In this document: positions 1 through 5,123 of the stretch, in pieces
How positions within the stretch are numbered: the first letter of the stretch is position 1
Layout of the letters: every line of letters starts with the position of its first letter
DNA from: Actinomycetota bacterium
GTDB lineage: Bacteria > Actinomycetota > Thermoleophilia > UBA2241
DNA: 5,123 nt
NCBI GenBank assembly: GCA_003164655.1
Contig: PLTW01000066.1
Location: forward strand, 7,928 to 13,050
Direction: 5' to 3'
The notes under the pieces: generated by a model
What the model was told of the DNA's origin: nothing
Databases searched by the model: none
What the model saw: only the letters and a program-made list of their open reading frames with translations
Translations under genes and position numbers: made by a program

Positions 1-640
1 CGAGCGCGTCGTCGTCGGTCGCCACGACCCCGCCCTCGCCGGTGATGAGCAGCTTGGTCGGTGACGTGCTGAACACCTGAGCCAGGCCCTCGCGGCCCAG
101 CGGCGCGCCGTCGCGCAGCGCGCCGAAGCCGTGAGCCGCGTCGTAGACGAGCGCCAGGTGGCGGCGCCGGCCCAGGGCGTAGAAGTCCTCGGTGTCGGCG
201 GGGTTGCCGAAGATGTGCACAGGCGTGACGAGCGCCGTCTCCGGCGTGATCGCCGCCTCGGCGGCGGCTGGGCTCAGGCACCACGTCTCGGGGTCGATGT
301 CGGCGAAGACCGGCGTGAGGCCCGCCCACACCGCGGCCATGGCGGTCGCCATGAAGGTGAAGCTCGGCAGTACGATGTCGGCGCCGCGGAACCCGTCGAA
401 GACGAGCATGAGGCCAGCCGTGCAAGACGAGACTCCGAGAGCGTGGCGCACCCCGAGGTGCTGGGCCAGGAGCCGCTCGTAGTCGGTCAGGATGGGCCCT
501 TTGGTGAGCATGCCCGAGGTGTAGAGCTCGCGCAGTCGTGGCTCGAGGTCGCAGTACGACGGCAGCGTCGGGCGCAGCAGGTGCAGACGGTCGGGGAAGG
601 CGGCTGGGCCCCCAAGGATGGCGGGAGTTCGCGCGGTCAT
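1..640 (-). CDS. DegT/DnrJ/EryC1/StrS family PLP-dependent sugar aminotransferase, partial (C-terminus off the left edge)
   Basis: I translated this by hand from the minus strand; 213 codons are present with no stop before the window edge, about half of a family member of usual length. These enzymes transaminate keto groups on nucleotide-linked sugars, using PLP and usually glutamate, to make amino sugars for glycans or antibiotics. Visible family signatures are TSGMLTKGP near residues 43-51, VSSCTAGLML (about 69-78), LPSFTFMATAMA (about 91-102), VHIFGNPAD (about 142-150), VYDAAHGFG with the PLP-ring aspartate D167 and H170, and STSPTKLLITGEGG, in which K196 should be the Schiff-base lysine. 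The start is ATG at 640; AGGA lies 8 bases upstream, and TAGGAT at 648-653 could be a -10 element. An in-frame ATG at 649 is less likely because it overlaps that hexamer and has no spacing to an SD. The gene lies downstream of the GT4-phosphoglycosyl transferase fusion, so it plausibly supplies an amino sugar for the same glycan. The specific substrate cannot be read from this fragment. Confidence 0.95.
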   Translation of the reverse strand, partial: MTARTPAILGGPAAFPDRLHLLRPTLPSYCDLEPRLRELYTSGMLTKGPILTDYERLLAQHLGVRHALGVSSCTAGLMLVFDGFRGADIVLPSFTFMATAMAAVWAGLTPVFADIDPETWCLSPAAAEAAITPETALVTPVHIFGNPADTEDFYALGRRRHLALVYDAAHGFGALRDGAPLGREGLAQVFSTSPTKLLITGEGGVVATDDDAL

Positions 641-758
641 CGGGGGCATCCTACCGCACCCGGCGAGAGCGCGCGACCGGCCGGCGTCGCACACGCTCGT
701 CGCCGGCGGCTCACACCGTCGTGATCCGAGCGGCTCACCCCGCCGTGGCCGGCGCCAC
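641..758. other. Intergenic region with small hairpins and a short direct repeat
   Basis: This 118-bp gap is the only clear break between genes inside the cluster. On the minus strand, a 5-bp stem with a 4-base loop (GTGGC-GCCG-GCCAC, 745-758) begins right after the stop codon of the fusion gene. A 7-bp perfect inverted repeat GCCGGCG/CGCCGGC (701-707 and 680-686) follows with a 14-base loop. Neither has a T-tract, so neither is a convincing intrinsic terminator, although T-less GC hairpins are discussed as terminators in high-GC bacteria. GTGAGCCGC occurs twice (730-738 and 706-714), 24 bp apart. The region ends in the TAGGAT hexamer before the aminotransferase start. No coding sequence is recognisable here. 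Confidence 0.4.
648..653 (-). promoter_or_regulatory. Possible -10 hexamer (TAGGAT) for a leaderless aminotransferase transcript
   Basis: On the minus strand TAGGAT matches the TANNNT -10 pattern of high-GC Gram-positive promoters and is followed by 7 bases and then ATG at 640. This spacing would put transcription initiation on or next to the A of the start codon. No TTGACA-like -35 is seen at 17-18 bases upstream. The same bases include AGGA at a usable Shine-Dalgarno distance (8 bases), so a ribosome binding site is an equally good reading. Confidence 0.35.
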
Positions 759-2663
759 TCACGTGCTCGCGGCCGGCGGGACGTCTTCGAGGAACTCGCG
801 GGTGACGTCGTTGGTCGACCCGCGCCGCAGCAGGACCGTGGGGATCGTGCGCACGATGATCTCGAGGTCGGTGAGCAACCCGAGAGTGGTGACGTAGCGC
901 TCGTCCCAGAAGAGCATCTCGGAGCGCTTCAGCCGGTTGCGGCCGTTGACCGCCACGAGGCAGGTGAGTCCGGGCTTGACCTCGAGGATACGGGCGAAAC
1001 TGTCGCGGTGCTGATCGACCACGAACTCGAGGTTGGGTCGCGGCCCGACGATGCTCATGTCGCCCTTGAGGACGTTCAGGAGCTGGGGCAGCTCGTCGAG
1101 GCTGAGAGCCCGCATCCAGCGGCCGGCCCAGGTGATACGGTCGTCGTCACCGTCGAGGTAGAAGCCTGCACCGCGGGCGACGGCGTCGGGGACCATCGAG
1201 CGGAACTTGTACATGCCGAACAGGCGGCCGTTCTTGCCGACGCGGTCCTGAACGAACACCACCGGCCGGCCGCTGGTCGCGTACACGGTGGCGGCGAGCC
1301 CGGCCAGCAGCGGCGCGGCGAGCACGGCGCCGACCCCGGCCACCGCGATGTCGGTCAGGCGTTTGCCGCGGCGCTCGTAAAAGCCGCCGGGGTTGGGCGT
1401 CGTCGCGGGGGATCCGGCCGGAGCGGCTGCGCGGCGGCCGGCGGCCGCGCTTTCGAGCGCGGCGCACAGCCGTCCGGCCATGGCGTCACGGTCGAAGTCG
1501 CGCTCGGCCAGGCGGCGGGCGTTGGCCGCCATGCGGGCCACGACCGCCGGCTCGTCGGCGAGGGCGCCCAGGGCGGCCGCCAGACCCGCTCCGTCGCCTG
1601 CCGGCACGTAGACGCCGGCGCGAGCGTCCTCGACGACGCGGCGCAACCAGCCGTCGAGGTTGACGATTACCGGCCGGCCGGCCGCCAGGGAGTCGAAGAA
1701 CTTGTTCGGCGAGTTGGTCTCGAACACCGGGTCGGGCGCGAACAGCGTGAGGGTGACGTCGGCGGCGCCGACCACTCCCGCCAGACGGTGCTTGGGCAGC
1801 GGCGGCAAGACGAGCAGGTTGTCGAGGCCGAGCTCGCGGGCGCGCGCCTCGAGGTACGGCCGCCGGCCGCCGTCGCCGACGGCCACGAGCGCCACGTCGT
1901 CGCGGCCCGCGGCGCGCAGGGCCTGGGCGGCGTCGAGGAGCTGGTCGAGGCCGTTGGCGCGGCCCATCGCCCCGGCGTACAGCGCCACGAACTTGCCGGT
2001 GAGGCCGTGGCGGGCGCGAAAGTCGTGGTCGACCGTGTCGGGTGAGAAGAGGTCGAGGTCGCAGGCGTTGGGCACGAAGACGAGCTTATCGGCCGGCACA
2101 CCGCGGGCGACCAGCGCACCGCGGCTGGCCTCGCTGAGCACGACGATCCGGGCGGCGCCGCGGTAGAGCAGATCCTCGAGCCACCGCGCGGCGACGATCA
2201 GGGGGCCGGACCGCAGGGCGCCGATGGCGATCGGCACGTCCGGCCACAGGTCGCGCAGCTCAAAGACGAACGGCGCGCCCCTGAGCCGCGCGGTGAGCAG
2301 TCCGGGGATGCCGATGGTCAGCGGTGTCGACGAGGCAAAGACGACGTCGGGACGCGGCAGGAGCGGACCGGCGAGGCTCGCTCCGGCGGTGAACAGCCCG
2401 AATGCGGCGAGTCGCAGCGGGTAGGAGAAGTAGTTGGAGTAGGGCACGTTGAGCAGTACGAGGTCGATGCCCTCGAGCCGTTCGCGGACGACGAACCGCG
2501 GCCGCGCCGACCCGGAGCCGGCGTCCTTCGGAAGTTGGGCGATGCTGCTCACCATGGTCACCTGGTGGCCGCGCTCGACGAACCTCTTCGCCAGCTCGAA
2601 CGAGCGCGTGGCGGTGGCGCTCTCGCGGGTGGCGAAGTACTGATGAAAGTAGAGGATCTTCAT
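759..2663 (-). CDS. Fused glycosyltransferase: N-terminal WbuB-like GT4 domain plus C-terminal monotopic phosphoglycosyl transferase (bacterial sugar transferase)
   Basis: The protein has 634 residues in two domains. Residues 1 to about 400 are a GT-B family GT4 transferase of the WbuB-like type: MKILYFHQYF at the start, FVFELRDLWP (about 132-141), VGDGG (about 262-266) and SPNKFFDSLAAGRPV (318-332), the nucleotide-sugar binding region. An Ala/Pro-rich linker covers about 406-427. Residues about 431-611 are a bacterial sugar transferase domain: a hydrophobic segment (436-464) that should form the re-entrant membrane helix, FVQDRVGKNGRLF, YKFRSM (485-490), SLDELPQ (521-527) with the expected catalytic Asp523-Glu524 pair, VGPRP (539-543) and VNGRN (572-576). 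This domain type moves a sugar-1-phosphate from a UDP-sugar to polyprenyl phosphate, starting glycan assembly on the cytoplasmic face of the inner membrane. I infer that the GT4 domain adds the next sugar. The start is ATG 2663, which gives the canonical GT4 N-terminus, rather than GTG 2678; GAGGTGG lies 11 bases upstream. It follows the upstream gene's stop by 24 bases, so the two are probably cotranscribed. The PGLTCLVAVNGR stretch departs from the usual PGITGxxQVxGR form. Confidence 0.95.
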   Translation of the reverse strand: MKILYFHQYFATRESATATRSFELAKRFVERGHQVTMVSSIAQLPKDAGSGSARPRFVVRERLEGIDLVLLNVPYSNYFSYPLRLAAFGLFTAGASLAGPLLPRPDVVFASSTPLTIGIPGLLTARLRGAPFVFELRDLWPDVPIAIGALRSGPLIVAARWLEDLLYRGAARIVVLSEASRGALVARGVPADKLVFVPNACDLDLFSPDTVDHDFRARHGLTGKFVALYAGAMGRANGLDQLLDAAQALRAAGRDDVALVAVGDGGRRPYLEARARELGLDNLLVLPPLPKHRLAGVVGAADVTLTLFAPDPVFETNSPNKFFDSLAAGRPVIVNLDGWLRRVVEDARAGVYVPAGDGAGLAAALGALADEPAVVARMAANARRLAERDFDRDAMAGRLCAALESAAAGRRAAAPAGSPATTPNPGGFYERRGKRLTDIAVAGVGAVLAAPLLAGLAATVYATSGRPVVFVQDRVGKNGRLFGMYKFRSMVPDAVARGAGFYLDGDDDRITWAGRWMRALSLDELPQLLNVLKGDMSIVGPRPNLEFVVDQHRDSFARILEVKPGLTCLVAVNGRNRLKRSEMLFWDERYVTTLGLLTDLEIIVRTIPTVLLRRGSTNDVTREFLEDVPPAAST

Positions 2664-2674
2664 GGGCGCCGGCG

Positions 2675-2681
2675 CCACCTC
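2675..2681 (-). promoter_or_regulatory. Ribosome binding site GAGGTGG that bears on the start of the fusion gene
   Basis: On the minus strand GAGGTGG lies 11 bases before ATG 2663, slightly long for an SD spacing. The alternative GTG start at 2678 sits inside this same string and would have no SD of its own, which favours ATG 2663. A perfect 12-bp palindrome, GGCGCCGGCGCC (2665-2676), lies between the SD core and the ATG and overlaps the SD by two bases. Confidence 0.5.
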
Positions 2682-2687
2682 ACGATG

Positions 2688-3836
2688 TCAGCCTCGCCGT
2701 CCGGCGGAGCAGAGCCGGGCGTAGAAGTCGACGAACTTGCCCTCGAAGGCCTCCCACGAGTAGCGCTCGACAACGAGGGCGCGGCCCCGCGCCCCCATGG
2801 CCGCCACCGCCGCGCGGTCGGCCATGAGACGCCGGACGCCGCCCAGATGCCCTTCGACGGTGGGCGCCACGGCGATGCCCAGTCCCTGGCCCACGACCAG
2901 CTCGGTCCTGCCGATGAGGTCGCTGGTCAACACGGCGAGGCCCACCGCCGCGCCTTCGTAGATCTTCGTCTCGACGCTCGGCAGGGCGTACTGGTCGCTC
3001 GGCAGCATCGGGTTCCAGACGACGTCGGCCGACGCCAGATAGCGCGGCACCTCTTCTCGTGGCACCCGGCCCAGAAAGCGCACGCGGTCGTCGAGGCCAC
3101 CGGCGAGGCGAGCCAGCGTCTCGCGCTCGAGCTCCGGCGAGGCAAAGCGGCCGCCGAGCACCAGCACAGCGTCGTCGCGCTCGAGGCGCGCCATGACGTC
3201 GAGCATGAGAGTGCAGCCGCGCATGGGCGAGAGGCCGCCGATGTAGGCCAGGCGCAGCCGGGGATCGGCGGCGAGCTCGGCGATCGGCTGAGCGTCGGCG
3301 AAGTGCGCCAGACGAGGGTGGTTCGGGGCGACCAGGCGCAGCCGGGGCCGGGGGCCGAACTGGCCGAGCATGCCCTCGTAGGCCACCACGACGCCGTCGG
3401 CCCAGGCGGCCAGCTCACGCAGCGCCAAGCCGCTGGCTTGCGACACCATCCGCCGCACGCCGGCCGGGATGTACTCCTTGGACATGACCGCCTCGGCCAC
3501 GTACTCGTGCACGTCGCACACCAGGCGCGGCACGAAGGGCCGCAGCAGCGGCAGCAGCATCATCAGCTCGGGGTCGTGCGTGTGCACCACGAAGGGCCGC
3601 AGCCGGCGCAGCTCCGCGACGATCTCGCGCACGCTCAGCCAGCGGCGGCTCCGCGGCCGCGCCGGCAGGGGCGCCCGGCGCACGCCGTAGTCGTCGCGGC
3701 CGGCGGGAGCACCGGGTGCGAGGTACGTCACGTCGTAGCCGGCCTGGGCCAGCGTGCGGCATTCGCGTTCGTAGATACGCGGTTCGTCCGCGGGGTGGAC
3801 GACCGAGACATGGACGACGGGGACCCCCGCGGTCAT
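2688..3836 (-). CDS. GT4 family glycosyltransferase (HDPE-motif type)
   Basis: This 382-residue protein has the usual length for a GT-B fold GT4 enzyme. The N-terminal domain shows VVHVSVVHPADEPRIYEREC (7-26), the form 'HPxxDxRIxxrE' common in this subgroup, then VVHTHDPELM (83-92) and CDVHEY (107-112). The C-terminal nucleotide-sugar domain shows YIGGLSPMRG (198-207), VRFLGRVPREEVPRYL (252-267) and PSVETKIYEGAAVGLAVLTS (286-305), where K291 and E294 occupy the conserved KxxE position near the sugar nucleotide. There is no signal peptide and no clear membrane helix, so it should act in the cytoplasm at the membrane surface on a lipid-linked acceptor. Its ATG overlaps the stop of the preceding gene (ATGA, 3833-3836), which suggests translational coupling; a weak GGGA lies about 10 bases upstream. 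Sugar donor and linkage cannot be predicted from sequence alone. Confidence 0.93.
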   Translation of the reverse strand: MTAGVPVVHVSVVHPADEPRIYERECRTLAQAGYDVTYLAPGAPAGRDDYGVRRAPLPARPRSRRWLSVREIVAELRRLRPFVVHTHDPELMMLLPLLRPFVPRLVCDVHEYVAEAVMSKEYIPAGVRRMVSQASGLALRELAAWADGVVVAYEGMLGQFGPRPRLRLVAPNHPRLAHFADAQPIAELAADPRLRLAYIGGLSPMRGCTLMLDVMARLERDDAVLVLGGRFASPELERETLARLAGGLDDRVRFLGRVPREEVPRYLASADVVWNPMLPSDQYALPSVETKIYEGAAVGLAVLTSDLIGRTELVVGQGLGIAVAPTVEGHLGGVRRLMADRAAVAAMGARGRALVVERYSWEAFEGKFVDFYARLCSAGRRG

Positions 3837-5029
3837 GGGCGCCGCGTCCCGCTCGCCGCCGGCCGGCCCGCCGGCAGGCGCTCGTAGATCTCGAGCTGTC
3901 GCTCGGCGTTGCGCTGCCAGGTGAGGGCGGCGACCGCCGCGTGGCCGGCCTGGACCAGCCGCGCGGCCGTCGCCCGATCGTCGAGCAGCAGGGCGATGGC
4001 GCGAGCCACCGCGCCGGCGTCGTGCGGCGGCACGAGCAGGCCGCTGACGCCGTCCTCGACGAAGTCGTCGGGGCCTTCGCCGCGGCAGGCGATCACCGGC
4101 GTGCCCTGAGCCATGGCTTCGGCGTAGACGAGTCCGAAGCCTTCGGGGGCGCTGGGCAGCACGAAGGCGTCGGCGCGCGCCATGAGAGCGAGCACCTCGT
4201 CGTGCGGTCGCCAGCCGACAAACGTGACCTGTCCGGTGATGCCCAGCTCACGGGCGCGAGCCTTGAGACGGCCCTCTTCGGGTCCGTCTCCGACCACGAC
4301 CCAGGCGATGTCACGGCCCTGCGCGCCGAGACGCGCCAGGGCGGCGAGCACGACGGCGTGTCCCTTGGAGGCATACAGGTTGCCGACCGACAAGACCAGA
4401 GGCCGGCCTGGCAGCAGGGCGCTGGGTGCGACCTGTCCGTGGCCCGTCACGCCGTTGGGCACCGTGTGCAGCCGCTCGGTCGAGACGAAACCCTCGAGGC
4501 GGCGGGCGACCGCGCTACTGACGGCCATGACCGCGGCGGCGCCGTCGAGCGCGCGGCGGGTGCGTTCGCGCAGCCGCCCCGGTCGCCCAAGGTTGACGTT
4601 GACGTCGGCGCCGTGGACGGTGATCGCGTAGGCGACGCCGAGGTCCTCCGCGAGCAAGCGCACTGCCGCGCCGTCGGGGAAGGCCTGGTGGGCGTGGATG
4701 AGGTCGAGATCCGCGGCGCGCAGCGCCGGCAGCAGCGGCCGCAGGCCGCGATAGAACAGGTCGCCCTGGCGCCAGGCAAGGAGCCGCCGGGGCGGCACCA
4801 CGACCCGGGGGTACTCGATGGCGACGCCGTCGATCACCGCTGCCGCGGGTGTGGCCCCGCGCGCCCGCAGGCGGTCGTTGATACGCAGCGGTCGTGGGGT
4901 GTGGATGGTGGGCGAGACGACGCGAATGTCGACTCCGAGCCCGCGCAGCGCCACGACCTGATCGTGGACGAACAGCGCGCCGGCACGACCCAGCGACGGG
5001 TACAGGTGTGAGACGACGAGGACCTTCAC
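3833..5029 (-). CDS. GT4 family glycosyltransferase (TuaC-like)
   Basis: This 398-residue protein is full length for family GT4. It begins MKVLVVSHLYPSLGRAGALF and continues with VHDQVVALRGLG, the pattern seen in TuaC-like enzymes of teichuronic acid and exopolysaccharide loci. Further signatures are LIHAHQAFPDGAAVRLL (110-126), TVHGADVNV (137-145), VPNGV (190-194), LSVGNLYASKGH (213-224), VVVGDGPEEGRL (244-255) and APEGFGLVYAEAMAQGTPV (294-312). The last contains the complete E-x7-E pair (E296, E304) that binds the donor nucleotide sugar in retaining GT4 enzymes. No signal peptide or membrane segment is visible. The start is GTG at 5029: its reading frame has a stop (TGA, 5039-5041) just upstream and no other start between, and this GTG gives the conserved N-terminus. 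There is no Shine-Dalgarno in the expected window, which points to leaderless or coupled translation. It heads the visible operon; its stop overlaps the next gene's ATG. The exact donor sugar is unknown. Confidence 0.95.
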   Translation of the reverse strand: MKVLVVSHLYPSLGRAGALFVHDQVVALRGLGVDIRVVSPTIHTPRPLRINDRLRARGATPAAAVIDGVAIEYPRVVVPPRRLLAWRQGDLFYRGLRPLLPALRAADLDLIHAHQAFPDGAAVRLLAEDLGVAYAITVHGADVNVNLGRPGRLRERTRRALDGAAAVMAVSSAVARRLEGFVSTERLHTVPNGVTGHGQVAPSALLPGRPLVLSVGNLYASKGHAVVLAALARLGAQGRDIAWVVVGDGPEEGRLKARARELGITGQVTFVGWRPHDEVLALMARADAFVLPSAPEGFGLVYAEAMAQGTPVIACRGEGPDDFVEDGVSGLLVPPHDAGAVARAIALLLDDRATAARLVQAGHAAVAALTWQRNAERQLEIYERLPAGRPAASGTRRP

Positions 5030-5123
5030 GACAGCGGATCATACCATCCGGGTCCGGCCGGACGGCTCGCTGCGCGGTCGCCGCCCGCCGCCGCCGGGCC
5101 GCCCGCCGCCGCCGGGCCGGCCG
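5026..5123 (-). CDS. Possible C-terminal end of an upstream gene, partial (start off the right edge)
   Basis: A minus-strand frame is open from the window edge for 31 codons to a TGA at 5026-5028. That stop overlaps the GTG start of the first GT4 gene as GTGA, the same 4-base overlap style as the ATGA junction at 3833-3836. The predicted tail is Ala/Gly/Pro-rich (two copies of GPAAAG) and ends AGPGWYDPLS. A different frame is also open and ends at TGA 5039-5041, and in DNA this GC-rich open frames are cheap, so this may equally be non-coding. I recognise no domain. Confidence 0.25.
   Translation of the reverse strand, partial: AGPAAAGGPAAAGGDRAASRPAGPGWYDPLS
5038..5043 (-). promoter_or_regulatory. 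Possible -10 hexamer (TATGAT) for a leaderless transcript of the first GT4 gene
   Basis: TATGAT on the minus strand is a near-consensus -10 element in otherwise very GC-rich DNA, 8 bases before the GTG at 5029. Initiation would fall at or a base or two before the start codon, consistent with the missing Shine-Dalgarno. No clear TTGACA-like -35 lies 17 bases upstream (GCCGTC is there). Confidence is limited because a single hexamer can arise by chance. Confidence 0.4.
5083..5118. repeat. Exact tandem duplication of an 18-bp unit
   Basis: The unit GCCCGCCGCCGCCGGGCC occurs twice with no mismatch (5083-5100 and 5101-5118). Being 18 bp, it would add six residues in frame if the region is coding. 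The unit starts with GGCCC/GCCC-type ends that can pair with each other, so it could also form strong GC structures. It is close to the window edge, so more copies may lie beyond it. Confidence 0.8.

Noticed and set aside
647..649. ATG at 649 as the aminotransferase start
   Set aside because: It is in frame and would add MPP, but it overlaps the TAGGAT hexamer and the AGGA directly abuts it, while ATG 640 has proper spacing to both.
131..724. Plus-strand open frame over the aminotransferase region
   Set aside because: The minus strand encodes an unmistakable DegT-family protein here; the plus-strand product is Arg/Gly/Glu-rich noise and runs across the intergenic gap.
1670..1684. GGCCGGCC-type palindromes within the fusion gene as possible regulatory sites
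   Set aside because: They encode conserved GRPV residues of the GT4 domain and similar strings occur repeatedly by composition.
618..2045. Long plus-strand open frame opposite the fusion gene (475 codons)
   Set aside because: It lies antisense to a gene with clear domains, its product is His/Arg/Gly/Val-rich with no recognisable motif, and such open antisense frames are expected in DNA with strong third-position GC bias.
2535..3887. Long plus-strand open frame opposite the second GT4 gene (450 codons)
   Set aside because: Same reasoning: it crosses two junctions of the real minus-strand genes and has low-complexity composition with no family signature.
3716..5011. Long plus-strand open frame opposite the first GT4 gene (431 codons)
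   Set aside because: It mirrors the GT4 gene codon by codon, has no domain, and has no convincing ribosome binding site or promoter.
1..5123. tRNA, rRNA, CRISPR array, insertion sequence or attachment site
   Set aside because: No clover-leaf-like segment, no spaced repeat series, no transposase-like protein and no terminal inverted repeats were found; almost the whole window is covered by the four glycan genes.

Overview
The window is very GC-rich DNA (about 70 percent by eye) with closely packed genes, all transcribed leftward (minus strand). It looks like part of a surface-polysaccharide cluster (exopolysaccharide, capsule or O-antigen type) from a high-GC bacterium. Two genes have a TANNNT hexamer 7-8 bases before the start codon. 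That arrangement is common for leaderless transcripts in Actinobacteria and Deinococcota, so an actinobacterium-like source is plausible, but the sequence does not prove it.

In order of transcription (right to left) the layout is as follows. (1) 5030-5123 is a short upstream region. It holds an exact 18-bp tandem duplication, a TATGAT hexamer, and possibly the end of a further upstream gene. (2) 3833-5029 is a family GT4 glycosyltransferase of the TuaC-like kind. (3) 2688-3836 is a second GT4 glycosyltransferase, joined to the first by an ATGA stop/start overlap. (4) 759-2663 is a two-domain protein, with a WbuB-like GT4 glycosyltransferase fused to a C-terminal monotopic phosphoglycosyl transferase (bacterial sugar transferase family). 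(5) 641-758 is a 118-bp gap with small hairpins and a promoter-like hexamer. (6) 1-640 is the N-terminal part of a DegT/DnrJ/EryC1/StrS PLP-dependent aminotransferase that runs off the left edge.

Inferred working model: the phosphoglycosyl transferase domain places the first sugar-1-phosphate on polyprenyl phosphate at the inner membrane. The GT4 domain fused to it may add the next sugar, and the two upstream GT4 enzymes extend the chain. The aminotransferase would help make a nucleotide-linked amino sugar used by one of these steps. No flippase, polymerase, chain-length regulator or acceptor protein is visible, so the final product cannot be named. The most unusual item is the GT4-phosphoglycosyl transferase fusion. 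The rest is a recognisable type of glycan assembly locus and I see no entirely new system here.
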